From assembly GCF_014529535.1 (NCBI RefSeq), contig NW_023503608.1:5134501-5198500 (forward strand): a DNA stretch of 64,000 nt, in the 5' to 3' direction. Positions 1 to 11,869 of the stretch are shown in pieces. The notes under the pieces are model-generated. The model was not told the origin of the DNA. It saw only the letters and a list, made by a program, of their open reading frames with translations, and did not search any database. The first letter of the stretch is position 1. The number at the start of each line of letters is the position of its first letter. The translations under genes were made by a program, and so were the position numbers. The DNA comes from Bradysia coprophila. Its lineage: Eukaryota > Arthropoda > Insecta > Diptera > Sciaridae.

Positions 1-152
1 AGCAACGTCGCCTACACGATTTACACAGAGATATTATTGAGGTTATGGTTCTATGGATGAAATTTGACAATTCATATGGCCTTGGAACAAATCTATTGCA
101 GTGATTCGTCATCATCATCGGTTGTAAAGCGCATCGATATAATATAGGTAGG

Positions 153-350
153 TCCTATTGGCAGGCGCCTGCCAATAGCCAGATATTATTATAATGACTA
201 TTGGCAGGCGCCTGCCAATAGTCAAAATATTATTAAAATGACTATTGGCAGGCGCCTGCCAATAGTGAAAGTATTATTAAAGTGACTATTGGCAGGCGCC
301 TGCCAATAGCGAGATATTATTATAATGACTATTGGCAGGCGCCTGCGAAT
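153..350. repeat. Array of a 24-bp perfect palindrome (left array)
   Basis: Five copies of a perfect palindrome whose half-site is ctattggcaggc are spaced about 43 bp apart. They are separated by AT-rich spacers of the form tcaaaatattattaaaatga. A matching array in the opposite orientation (spacers reverse-complemented) lies at about 2940-3160. The two arrays could therefore be the ends of one element of about 3 kb. No coding capacity is seen. Confidence 0.85.
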
Positions 351-353
351 AGT

Positions 354-498
354 CCAGAATATTAAAATACACTATTCGCAGGCGCAGAGGTGTAGCATGT
401 CGAGAATATTAGATTAGTTGGCGCGGCGCCAACTAATCTAATATTCTCGACATGCTACACCTCTGCGCCTGCGAATAGTGTATTTTAATATTCTGGAC
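354..498. repeat. Perfect palindrome of about 145 bp (hairpin)
   Basis: The sequence from ccagaatattaaaatacact reads back as its own reverse complement. The centre is near position 425, at ggcgcggcgcc. The outer part of each arm is a variant of the neighbouring 24-bp unit (gcgaatag in place of gccaatag). The hairpin thus looks like an expanded or folded-back end of the array. Confidence 0.85.
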
Positions 499-667
499 TA
501 TTCAAATTTACAGCTCAATAATTTCTAATATTTCTCAGTAATCCAAATGTTAATTAGCTTTTGAGAATTGCATAGGAAAGTTTATTAAATAAATTTTCTC
601 CAGATGTAATCGCCTATTCTATGAAATGATGTGGACATTACAAAAAGGTAGCAAACAGATAATGACA

Positions 668-1682
668 ATCTGCTTATGCTAACTAGGGGGGTCCAGAATC
701 GTATGGGAAAATAAAAGTTTCGAGAAAGTTGGCGGACCCCGGGGAAAACGAACCTATATGACCCACTGATAAAAAATATATATGGGGCCGATGCGATCCG
801 AGTTGGTTTATGGGTCGCGCAATGACGAAATATGTGAAAAACCACGAAAATGAGGGTTAATGAAAAATTGAACGTAACTAACAGATGCTGAGGTCACTTC
901 TTAAGGTGAGTTGGATTATTTCACTTCAGAATAATCCAAAGAGACCGATTTAATGATTTGTAAGTGCATTCGCATCTCTTAAGTCAGTCATAGATTCGTA
1001 ATCTGTTCACTCAGTCTTTGGGTTCTTCCAAAACATTTATGGGATTTGCATCGGATATATTCATGTCTAACGAGAGCTTATGGCATAAGCTTTCATTGCA
1101 AAAAGAAATTTTATCGAAAACAATTTTTTGAAGCTATATAGAAATCGATTTTGGTGCAAAAATGTCAGGGTCGTGAACTCAGGCAATTTTCAAATGACTG
1201 TTACGTCAAGACACCAACTTGAAACTTATTGTGTGTGGGCTCGTTAGAAAGCCACTGTCATTACCTTTACAACGACACCTAACACTTAATTTAAATAGTG
1301 ACCTCGCCTGACTTTGTATTACTTGGAAATTATATGTCGATTTTTGTCTATATCAATATTGTTAGGTGTGCCCAGACGATATAAAAATTCCAAAAAGTGG
1401 AACCAACGCATTTTTGTTGCTTTTGCATCTAATCTAAGTTGTCTGGACCAAAAAAGTTTGATATTGTCGTTAAAAAAAATTTCCCATACAAAGTAATGGA
1501 AAAAATGTATGGAAAATTTCAGTGTTTTTTCACACATTTCGTCCTTGAGCGACCCATAAACCAACTCGGATCGCATCGGCCCCATATACAATTTTTATCA
1601 GGAGGCCATAAAGGTTTATTTTCCCAGGGGTCCGCCAACTTCCTCGACACTTTTATTTTTTGGACCCCCCTAATGCTAACCT
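668..1682. mobile_element. Non-autonomous inverted-repeat element, about 1.0 kb
   Basis: Positions 668-845 and about 1515-1682 are imperfect inverted copies of each other. Shared landmarks are gctaactaggggggtcc at the left with its complement at the right, a block containing gttggcggacccc, and a block containing ggggccgatgcgatccgag. The arms are about 170 bp and the interior codes for nothing recognisable. The element sits inside the larger structure bounded by the two palindrome arrays. Its terminal gggggtcc resembles the ends of the foldback at 58.1-58.5 kb. Confidence 0.7.
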
Positions 1683-2034
1683 TGTTGCTTAAATACACAC
1701 TTGTGAGTTCGTCTCGTAACACAAAATTGGTACTTCATGTAGTGTATGACTTTCGCAGCACCCAACGTAATATACTATTTCTACTAGATTAATGAAGACG
1801 ACACAGCATATGCTGTGATCAGTTTAGAGATGACCCATTGGAACCTTGAATTTTTCTGCTAGTACTTTTTGTCTATGTATCGCTTTCGCGTTATTCGTCA
1901 TCTCATCATATTATGAAGTGACTATTCGCACAATGTACATACGAATAGCCTCTTCTTCGCTATTCGCACATTCTGAGGAAGTGACCTTTTGTCAAGGTCC
2001 AACAAAATGACGAAATGAGGCATATTTCGTCAAA

Positions 2035-2790
2035 GGATAAATTCAGTAAAAAAAACCGAATTCAATTTGTAGAAGGATGAATTCAGTTGATCAATCAGAA
2101 TACAGAAACCTTCCTTATTCAAGTTGAAAAAGTATGAAATCAGTTCCAAACTCATTCTGTACACAGTTTGTAAACGGATGAGTAAATTTGGAACAAACCA
2201 AACTCTTACCTTTTACAGTTAGTAGAAGGATGAATTCAGTTGAAACAAACCAAACTCTTTCCTTACACAGTTTGTAGGAGAATGAAAAACCACACTCTTT
2301 ATTTACACTGTGTGTAGAAGGATGGATTCAGTAGAAACAAGCCAAACTCCTTCCTCACACAAATTGTAGAAGGATGGATTCAGTTGGAACAAATCAAACT
2401 CGTTCCTTACACAGTTTGTAGGAGAATGAAAAAACCAAACTCTTTATTTACACTGTTTGTAGAAGGATGGATTCAGTAGGAACAAACCATTGTAGAAGGA
2501 TGAATTCGGTAGGAACAAACCAAAGTCCTTCCTTACACAGTTTGTAGAAGGAAGAATTCAGTTGGAACAAACCGAACAACACCTTTACTAAGTATGTAGA
2601 GAAATGAATTCGGTAGGAACAAACAAAACTCTTTCATTGCAAAGTTTGTAGAACGATGAATTCTGTAGGAACAAACCAAAATCTTTACTCCTACAAATTG
2701 TAGAAATGAATTTAGTTGTATCAGACTAAACTTCTCCCTCACACAATCTGTAGAAGGATTAAGTAGGAACAAAACACACGCCTGAACCAT
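2035..2790. repeat. Degenerate tandem repeat, unit about 50-60 bp
   Basis: At least ten imperfect copies follow the pattern gtagaaggatgaattcagt, then ggaacaaaccaaactc, then cttccttacacagttt. Unit length varies and some copies are partly deleted. The array occupies the right part of the element bounded by the palindrome arrays. Short open frames across it have no coding character. Confidence 0.8.
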
Positions 2791-2937
2791 ATGATTCATA
2801 AAAGGTTAATATAGCTGACTATTTGATCTAATTAATATTCTGATATAAAGACGTTAATAATATTTGGTTTCGAAAGCTCTAGAATACGTAATGCGAATAG
2901 CATTTTCATTTTTAAATTATCGTCTGTGCCAATAGTC

Positions 2938-3162
2938 AAAATTCTATAAGAAAAACTATTGATAGGCGCCTGCCAATAGTCATTTTAATAAAATTTTCAC
3001 TATTGGCAGGCGCCTGCCAATAGTCATTTTAATAATATTTGGGCTATTGGCAGGCGCCTGCCAATAGTCATTTTAATAATATTTGGGCTATTGGCAGGCG
3101 CCTGCCAATAGTCATTTTAATAATATTTTCACTATTGGCAGGCGCCTGCCAATAGTCACTTC
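2938..3162. repeat. Array of the same 24-bp palindrome (right array)
   Basis: Five copies (the first with a mismatch, gataggcg) stand at about 43-45 bp spacing with spacers tcattttaataatattt, the reverse complement of the spacers in the left array. This inverted relation is why I read the two arrays as termini of one element. The right array ends just before the 3' flank of the LINE fragment. Confidence 0.85.
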
Positions 3163-3364
3163 GTATAATATACTGTAGATAATGAGACACGAAGAACAAA
3201 ATTCCGGAAAAATAGCACACATACAAGTGCAAAAAATACGAATTACAACATAAAACGAAGAGAAAAAGGATTTTTTTTTTTGCCTATGAATTGAATATTT
3301 AAACATGTATTTTAGTAAGTAAGTTACTCGATAAAAAAGATTATTGTTGAGAAGCATGCGATCT

Positions 3365-4366
3365 TCACCGAAGTAAATAAAAATCATCTAATTTTTTCTT
3401 CTCGAATGTGCCCAGAATACAAGCTGCATTGCCTCGTTGAATAGCTATTGACACCTTTTGATATAAGTAATTTAAAGCGCGTTTTTCTCCTGTAGCCTTT
3501 TTCAGTAGTTTGCCAAGAGTATTCATAAAAAGCTTTGTTTCTGGACCGCAAACTCCCAAACTCTCAAATGAAATCGGTGTGAATATGTGATTCTCCTTCA
3601 GATTGATGTAATGATTGTGTTTTTTACGTTCTGCTTGTTCTGCAACACTACCAGCTTTTGAAGATGACATTTTCAAGTATGATGGAGCTAAGGCATCTCG
3701 AATAGTGACGTCCCAAATCAAAGATTTGCCTCTGCTCCAAGGAATTAACGTCATACCATCTGGTCTTTTGCCATCAACTCTCGAAATACCGGGCGGTTGA
3801 ATAATATTTGGAATGTCAGTGGATGAGAATGCATGTGAATAAATATTGTTAACCATGTTATGTCTTGGGATCCATCCTTTACTAAACTTACATGACAGGC
3901 CGTGTAAACCGTTTTTATTCACTAATTTTCCACATAAGCAATTGTGTTCTTCGCAAATGTTGCAGCCCAGACGCAGAGCAACGGCTATTCTTGCAGCATT
4001 ATTGTCTAAGAGAAGACCAAGGTTACTGGATGGGATAACTTGCAGCCACTTAGAGGATTCTTTTGTAGATGACGCAAGTAATCTCGCCCGGTCCACTGGT
4101 TCACTCGAAGCCAACAGATTGTCAAAACGATTTTGAACACCGATCAAATCCCATTTTTTTTGAACTTTTCTTGAATTTTCGTCTAACAAAGAAAATTCAG
4201 AAGGTAGGCTCTCCACTATAGAAGATATATCATTATTTAATATGTTTAAACCAAATTTTTCTAAAATAGCGTTTGATAAACTTGACGATTGATGAAAGGA
4301 AATTGATAAATGCAGTGTTTCAATTATTTTCTTTGACAAAGTGTTGTATTGCTTTGACTTGACCAA
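3365..4366 (-). mobile_element. 5'-truncated LINE with zinc knuckle and restriction-like endonuclease
   Basis: An open frame of about 330 codons looks like the C-terminal part of a non-LTR retrotransposon polyprotein. It carries a Cys/His cluster (CNICEEHNCLCG then GLHGLSC then PRHN), the kind of CCHC knuckle that precedes a restriction-like endonuclease. The nuclease-like core follows: KRPDG, then GKSLIWDVTIRD, then AEQAERKKHNHY, with a closing QRGNAACILGT motif common in this family. The reverse transcriptase domain is missing and a stop lies about 13 codons upstream, so the copy is 5'-truncated. Family assignment (R2-like/RLE superfamily) is from motif order. A transposon fragment is certain enough; the exact clade is not. 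Confidence 0.7.
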
Positions 4367-4379
4367 AATTGTTGAAAAA

Positions 4380-4985
4380 ATTTCTTTTATTCAACGAAGG
4401 GCAACAATTTTATTAATCAATTATTTTCAAATATTTGTATGACATTATTTCGCGCGCTTTCTCAAAACGTAAGTTACGTTACACATACATCCATGTGATC
4501 TTTCCGTATAAAATTACTTTAACATTACTTATCTACCCTATATTATGTCGATGGTAAAGCGGACTAAAATGCGACCAAGTATTGAACAAATCCGAAATCT
4601 ATTCAATTAACAAAATTTTATGAAGTTTTCAATGGTTTTCAAGACAAAAGAATTAACAATTCTCGCAAACCCCCCTGCACATCTTGTATGTTTTGTTTTA
4701 TAGATTAAGGTCAGCTAGCTTAGTATGTGTTTAATATGTAGGTGGAAGCACGGGTATTCATGTGTTGACCGGTGGCGACTCGTATGACGAACGAATAATA
4801 CGAGAACAAATTCCTTCATCTATTAAACAAACTTGTATGCAAATTACTGACACTACGCATTCCGAAATTTAATTTTTTTCATGTCATGGGTGCGTCGGCA
4901 ATTGAGAGACTGAAAAAAGAGTTCGGTCTAAGCATAATTTTTCAAATGCTATCATTTTATGCATTTCCAGATACCGAACTGTCCA
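4380..4985. other. Intergenic DNA, no gene seen
   Basis: AT-rich sequence between the LINE fragment and the coiled-coil gene. It should hold the promoter and 5' UTR of the latter. I see no open frame or repeat with support. Confidence 0.5.
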
Positions 4986-4987
4986 AT

Positions 4988-7545
4988 ATGTCGTTAAAAA
5001 AGTTGGAAAATGCGGCCAGGAAGGCTTTTGATGCCATGGTAGAGGAGATGGCGGCGGAACTCCAACGAAAAGAAGATGAGATGTTCCGTTCGGAAATAAG
5101 ACGGAATGAGTTGGAAGCGGAAGGGCTGGCAAAGGATAAGCAAATCGCAGAGTTAACGAAGAAAATTGCTGAAATGGAAGGAACGATTGACGATTGCAAC
5201 GTAAGTAAATCTCAGATTGCTACATTTTTAAATTATCGTTCCAGAGATTCGCCTAGTCGGTTGGCCTGTAGAGGCGTCACATTTTTTTTATAGTACTTCA
5301 ATCTCACTGAACTATTTTTTTGTGTAACAACTTCACATTGATTCGTTCCCATGAAATGTCACAGCAGTGAAGTTTGTTCATGAAAAAATAATTCAGTGAC
5401 AGCAGTTTTTTTTATGAAGAAAAGTACTAAATTGTATTAGATTTTACACTTAGTTTCTAAACTTAATTCTCCTATATGAAACGCTTAGTATTTGAAATCT
5501 ATTACCTCTTTAGTTTTAGTTTACGTTTTGCTATTTGAAGGAAATACTTGCTCATTGTCGTGCTGTCAATAATCTACTATAGCCGTTTCTGAAAAAACAG
5601 ACCAACATACAAAAATTTTGGATGTCAAACATATATTTGGGCTAAATTGTAGTTCACCTGATACAGAATGTTCCTTTTAAGGTTCCTCTCCCAAGTTTAC
5701 AGTTTTGCTGCACATGACATTCATCCTAAATCTACTACTTCAAAGCTAAGACCATTTTTATTGGATAATATTTGCTCGATTCTTTCGCAAATATTCGTCA
5801 TAGAAATGTTTCTAATAGCTATTTTGCTAACTAGTTAGTTAATGGGGTAGTTTTGTGCACTAGACGTGAGTTAGCAACAAGATTGTATCTACTGTTACTG
5901 AAAATAATCAACGTTTTCATGCAAAACCACATCAACCCGTTACTAAAACTAACACAGAATTCTACTTCACATGATTGAACTTTTCGGTGGCTAGATATGC
6001 CTTAGGCTCTTTTGCAATACATATTTGGAGGAGAATCTAGTTCATAGACTAATATAGTCCCAAAAAGTTCAAAAAGTCGACATATAAATTTAGGAGACAC
6101 GACTAACGGTTGGAGGAAATAGAAATCCAAAAACAAAATGAACTGAATACAAGGACGTTTAATTAACACAAACATGTCTGGAAGTGAATGACTGGCATCA
6201 CTAAAATATTACGATGAGCATTATACCCAAACAAACAGAATGAACATTTGTTAAACGGGACACAAGTAAAAGTATAGAATTTGCAACAGTTGATCTCTCA
6301 CCAGACTAGTGTTCATTCAATAGTACAGATCCTGACCGGTGTTTCAATGTTCAAGCTCTTCTGGGCTTGTACATTGGCACCTGTTCTTAGTATAAACTAC
6401 GTCAAACTAAATTTTGGATTCTGTATTTTACAGGGTCGAGTGAAAACGATGGAAAAGAAAATGAAGCAGAAGACGGGTTATTTGAAGCAGCAGATCAAGA
6501 AGTTCAATGATTATCGGGCCAGAATCGTACGTATCAAACATTTTGCAAGCACTACTTAAGTTAGGCCGACTCTGTAGACTATGAAAATATGGCACAAAGT
6601 TATTACTATAACTTTTATCAACGCTATAAACTTTGGGATCCACAGAGGTATTAAAACCGACATGAGAAACTAAAATAAGAAAATTCTGACCAATGAGTCG
6701 AGTAGGCCCTTTATTTCAAATCTGTTGTGATCACCTTAACGCAAGTCTCGAAAACATTGAACTTAAATGCAATAAATGCAAAAATCCATTTCGATTCCTC
6801 CAACTCTCATTAATTAAACTTATTTACTTAGCATCAACAAATGGCTGCATTAATAGAGTCGGACCCTACCGGCTCTATATCCGTGTCATTAGACGGAATG
6901 TCAACGTCAAATGAAAGTGGTGACGATGATGACGATGACGATGACGACGATGAGACCACTACAGGGAGTGGAGGAGACAGTACTATGAATGTGGGCGAAC
7001 CGGCATTGGATGAAGCCACGTCATCTGTTCAACGTCAACCCAGTCCATTCGGCTCGAAAATTAGCGCGGAAAGCACTGGCAGGGAGACTCGGGCGGCTAG
7101 ACGTAAGACATGTTTTGATTTTTAATTTTTTACACAGAAACTACGATTGTAATTTTTGCCTAGTTACATCACTTGGAACGAAACACTCAAATACAGAATC
7201 TAGATTTTCATTTGAAAAACGAAATCCGTGTAACTTTTGCTGTGTCATACCAATCAAAAAACATTTCATTTCACTTCATTTCAAAATGTGCAAATGAAGT
7301 TACAGATTCAATAATTATAAAGCGTTAAATTTGCACTTAAGATTTTGTGAAAAATATTTTTGGAAACTCAAACTCGTTTAAATTGAAATTTTCAAATTTT
7401 TATGGAAAACGTTTTCACAGCTTGATCTTTTTTTCATTTCTAAGGTGGAAATCGAACAGAGCCAAGTATCCCGATCACCTTAAAAACTAGTTTCCGTGCT
7501 GTTCGAGGTGGACGCGATAAGGAGCCAGATGGTGACAAAAAATGA
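4988..7545 (+). CDS. Coiled-coil protein with acidic stretch, family not recognised
   Basis: Four exons fit by phase and splice signals: 4988-5200, 6434-6526, 6832-7102 and 7445-7545, giving about 225 residues. Exon 1 and exon 2 (residues 1-102) are a charged heptad-like coiled coil (MSLKKLENAARK.., KKIAEMEGTIDDC, KTMEKKMKQKTGYLKQQIKK). Exon 3 holds a serine-rich stretch, a run of ten aspartates, and a basic segment ETRAARR. Exon 4 encodes the short tail NRTEPSIPITLKTSFRAVRG. An alternative in-frame ATG at 4886 adds 34 residues; I chose 4988 because the coiled coil starts there. The coiled-coil plus basic tail layout is seen in small spindle or kinetochore proteins, but I cannot assign a family. 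No signal peptide or membrane segment is present. Confidence 0.75.
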
Positions 7546-7612
7546 TTGATTGTGTGTGATCGATTGATCGAGTGTGATTGGATTGGTGGAAAGTTTTTTT
7601 TTTTTTAATTTC

Positions 7613-7618
7613 AATAAA
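7613..7618 (+). terminator. Poly(A) signal of the coiled-coil gene
   Basis: AATAAA lies 68 bp after the stop codon, following a T-rich run. It is a typical cleavage signal position for a compact insect gene. Confidence 0.6.
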
Positions 7619-8024
7619 GTATACATTTTGAACCATAGTCTGGTGTTGGTTTCTTTGTTTTGTTAAATGCTTGCCTGTTACAAAGGTTAAATTACCTTTT
7701 ACAAACTCAGAAATAATTTCAAATAATCCACAGACTCGATACTAGATGTACGTGTCACTTCACGACGTGACTGAAAAAAAAACTGGCGCTCTTCTTCATA
7801 GTCGTCATATTTTCTGATTTAAATTAATTTTTGAGACAACGACACTCTTTAACATTAATTTTAAGATTCAATAATTTCATTAAAAAATAGAAATATCGCT
7901 TTGTTCGATAAAATGATCGTTTGACGCACTAGTTCGTAAAATTCAAATTGTAAAATTAAAAAATCTAGGAAAAACTCACATTAATTCAATTGCACGAGCA
8001 AAAAACATCAAAAATTCTTTGGAA

Positions 8025-11000
8025 TTACAAAAAGAAAAGTTTATCGGAAAGGCTTTCAGCCGGTTGACGTTTGATCGACTGTCCAACAAGGTAAGCCAAT
8101 TTGTGAGCGTACTGAAAAAAGGGAAAAAATTTGTTAACGCAACAATGTCTCGTCGAATCCATCCACATTCCGTAAATACCTGACAACAAGCAGGTACACG
8201 CACACTTCCCGGCCAATTATAATACAGGTAACACAATTTGTAGCTGAGCCTTTGTAGTACATCCGGTGGATAATCTGATGTGTCTTCAATAACAATGTAA
8301 TGCGTAGGAGTCACCGTTCCTTGACGCACACTCTGAGGCACCAGGAAAAAGTCATACAAAAAGCGACGAGTTATTGTGTGATCGATAACACAACCTGGCT
8401 CTGGATTCTCCAATTTACCACCATGGACCTGACAATACGGATTGGATGGCATTCACTAACTGCGTATTAATCTTACAACAGAAAATGAGATGAACTTACG
8501 GCAAAGAGTCGTGCATGTATCCGCTTCTGCACCACAATAAACGTAAACGCAGGATCATAGTTCTCGTCAAGCAATTTACACGCATTTCTCATCTGAGGAA
8601 GTTCGTATTCTTTGACCACAGCAAGTTGACCGTCACCGACACCGTCACTGAAAAGGGAAATGTTTTAATTGTTTCACTTGATGGATTGAGCCCGCGAAAT
8701 TCTTCATCTCACTCACCGATAAACGATAATTTTAGCAGGATATTCACCGTTGTTATTCTTATAAGCTGTCAGCGCAGCAATCAACGACTGACACAATCCA
8801 TTCAAAAGTTCTTCCTTGCACGATTGAACCGTCGCCCGACTAAACCATTGCGTGAATGTTGCATTCAGAGAGGCAACAAATGCAGAGACGGAATTTTTCT
8901 TCTTGTCCGCATCGTGATACGTGTCAATGCCACAGATCATACCATTTTTGAGTGGAATGTTGATCGCCCACAATGCGCCGCCCATTTTGCAGTTCATTTG
9001 AAGTGCAATTTTTTGAACAATTGCTCGATTTTTCGCCTCGTTGCTCAGCGTTCGTCCATTGATAACCTGGTCGCATAAAGTAGAGCAGAGTGAGAGGTTT
9101 AGGAAGTGGTCTCCTCACAGAGGATTGTAATTTTTCAATTTACCTGTGTAGGAATCGGCAACTCGGCACAGCAAACTTTCTTAATTGCTGCATACCTGTC
9201 GTCTCTGCTAGACGGACATACCAAAACAATAATTTGGAGCGATGAATTAATGCAACTGCGTAATTTCCTGACGTATGTTTCCGTTTTTTCATCTTGCAGA
9301 CATTCTATTCGCGGACGGCACACATCCATGCCCATAGGTGTTGCATTTAGTTGCATTAATTCGACGAAAGATTTTGTGGCTTTTTCATCTCGTCGCGTAT
9401 AGAGAATCAACCAGCTCTTCAGATCGATCACCTTCAACATGCTGTGATTCGCCACGAATTTATTGAAATCTCCCCTCTCGGCAATGCATTTACCATTACC
9501 GAACGTAACGGTTTCATTTTCCAATTGTCTGCCCCAAATTTTGCGCGGTCCACCCAGCGACAGGCCCCAATTTTGCAGAATTGCAGTCGCTTCTGGACTG
9601 TTATTGACATTGTCGCAGAACTTTTCGTACGCATGCATTCGCTGCTCGGGTGTCACTCTGGTGATGGTGGCAATATCTCGCATTACCTTCTGATCAGATC
9701 TCAATGTGTCCGTTATGCCAGTCAAGTAGCATATTTCTGGCACTAGGAAGAACGTGATCGTTTCTTTTTCTTTCTGACCGGCGACGCGGCGCTCTTCTCT
9801 ATGAACCAGTAACGGCTGATTCTCATCCATTATGTGGATACCATAATGTGACATATAGTAATCAATGTACGATATGTCGCGATCATTCATCTTGAATGTA
9901 CTTTTCGGTGACGCATCGAAATCAACATCGTCGACTCGATATGTTCGATTGTTGTATCGAGTTAGCACGACACTACCCAGCAGTGCGGTCACAGCATTGC
10001 CTTGGAAATTCTCCTTATCAGATCTGTGAATATTGACCATCATTTCCAGGACGGTGCTCTTGCACAGCAATCGATGTGACACGTCCAAATTCAACATTAT
10101 ACCATCCTCGTATTCGTCAACAGCTGTCACATATCCTGTTAATTACTTGGAGTATTAATAAACGAATTAAATCGAATCGAATCGGTAAATATGTACCTGG
10201 CCACACTTCCAATTTGTGTTGCGGTATCACTTTCGGAGCGGTGGGATCGAATTTTTTACGGCCGAAACGAACGTATTGCAACTGTTTCATAATCCGATCG
10301 AACAGAACGTTGTAGAGATGTGTGCACTCGCTCATCCTCATTTTTCGTTTAAAAATTATGCGCAGTTGGTATGTGGTACCGTCGGTTGGACTCTCTGATG
10401 TTAATTCGGTGATTTGGTTCGGTAGCTTTATCGGTAAGTATAGGGTGACACCATCAAATGTTCGTGTGCTTCCTATCACCCCTTTGTGTTGACTCAGCAA
10501 TTTTTCCCGCAAGTTTTTGGCATGCACATCGGGAGTGTAACGGACTTCGTAGTAAAAAACTCCTTTGTTTGAATCGAAGCGCAGTTCCAGGAAGTTGGTC
10601 ATAATTTCAACGTCCCTTCCTAAAATGAGGGGAAGGTCGTGTTAAGGCCAATTTACTCTCAAATAATTATTTTCGATTGTTGGATCTGATCCATATTAGA
10701 ATGGATGGAAATTTGACACAAATACTGACCGCTTGTTCCTCTTCGAATAACTGGCTCCTCTTCCGAACTTCCCAGCGACAAATTTTCAATTGAGTCTTCA
10801 ACGTTCGCCACACTTTCCTCTGCTTTCTTCTCAGCTTGGTGATTTGCTTCAGCCAGAGCCTTTAACAATCTGCCACGTCCCATACCGAATGGTTTTGGCT
10901 CAGACTCCAAATTAAACGAATTATTGGAAATTGATTGTTGGGCAAGCAGCATACTTTGCAGCAAACGTCCCCGGCCTTGAGGTCGCGCATTACCGTTGGT

Positions 11001-11261
11001 GGTCAATGTTGAATTGAAGCCCGTATCATTAAAATCGGTTGATGTAGTACTACAATTTAAGATACCAACGTCAGCTGGTGATAAACTGGTATTATTCGTG
11101 GTTGTTGTGTCATCCAGTAAAGAATCCGTGGATGTAGCTGATGAGATATTACTACGAGTTTCATCCGATGTTGACGATGAACTTGCAGCAGCGTTTGCTG
11201 CCAATCTTCGTAGAAGTTCTCCTCTGCCGAAACCACGGTGAGTTTGTCGATTTGAATTCAT
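8025..11261 (-). CDS. piwi/aub-like: PIWI-clade Argonaute (Piwi/Aubergine-like)
   Basis: This is a piRNA-guided slicer-type Argonaute of the germline transposon-silencing pathway. Seven exons fit in phase: 11261-10730, 10619-10197, 10135-9144, 9066-8717, 8647-8500, 8428-8180 and 8111-8025, giving about 926 residues, usual for the family. The N-terminus has three copies of a G-x-GRG-x-LL motif ([32 protein letters not shown]), likely sites of arginine dimethylation for Tudor binding. [17 protein letters not shown] precedes the PAZ region. The PIWI domain shows [17 protein letters not shown] and TVTPTHY, so the catalytic D, D and H are present. The chain ends in LSDKLFFL, the conserved buried C-terminus. 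ATG 11261 is the only methionine before the RG motifs. Whether it is the Piwi or the Aubergine orthologue cannot be decided by eye. Confidence 0.93.
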
Positions 11262-11865
11262 AGTCTTTGATTTCAAAACATTTAAAATTTAATAACACAA
11301 AAAATAAGATTACACAATAAACAGTAAAGAACACAAAGTGCTTGCAGTCAGCATAATTCTAATTCTTCGAATTTAATGAACAGATGATTTTACAAGGTTA
11401 AGTCACAGCTGAACAACTGGCGAAATAAACAAAACGAAAAAGCGAAACAAATTGGATGAGTACTTTATGTATGCGTACCGTAATTATTGCGGTTTGAAAA
11501 TGAAATGGCAGGAACTTTCTACAGTAGGTACAGTAGAACTTTCGTGGTCAACATTATCCTGCAGAAGTTAACAATGGCAAATGATGTTCTTTGAGCGTGC
11601 GAAATTCGGTTACAATTCGAACAGATCTTTCTTTCCCTCTCTGTCGACGTCGACAGCTAGTAATATGTATAAGGCAAATTGCATTGAGAAAAAGTGAATG
11701 AGCAATCCAATCAAACAACGCCATTAGCCTTACAGGAGAGTTTGAGCCAATCAGATGATAGTAGTTGCCTTAAGGAAGAGAAATTTCCCGTTATTTTGCA
11801 CTTGCCTTATCGTTGAACTTCAAAGTCAATCAAATGACCCAACATTCGTACTGTAACGCGTGTCC
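11262..11865. promoter_or_regulatory. Upstream region of the Piwi gene
   Basis: About 600 bp 5' of the Piwi start, expected to contain its promoter and 5' UTR (minus strand). I see no open frame and no clear core promoter element. The repeat arrays begin at its far end. Confidence 0.35.
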
Positions 11866-11869
11866 ATTA

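Noticed and set aside
153-350. Regularly spaced palindromes as a CRISPR array
   Set aside because: Spacers are near-identical to each other and the genome is an insect's.
1439-1792. 117-codon plus-strand frame
   Set aside because: It covers the right arm of the 668-1682 inverted-repeat element and has no protein-like composition.
2533-2799. 88-codon minus-strand frame
   Set aside because: Lies wholly in the tandem repeat at 2035-2790.
8452-8499. Reading MPSNPYCQ as the start of the sixth Piwi exon
   Set aside because: The upstream acceptor gives a stop in phase; the acceptor at 8429-8430 yields the expected [16 protein letters not shown] join.
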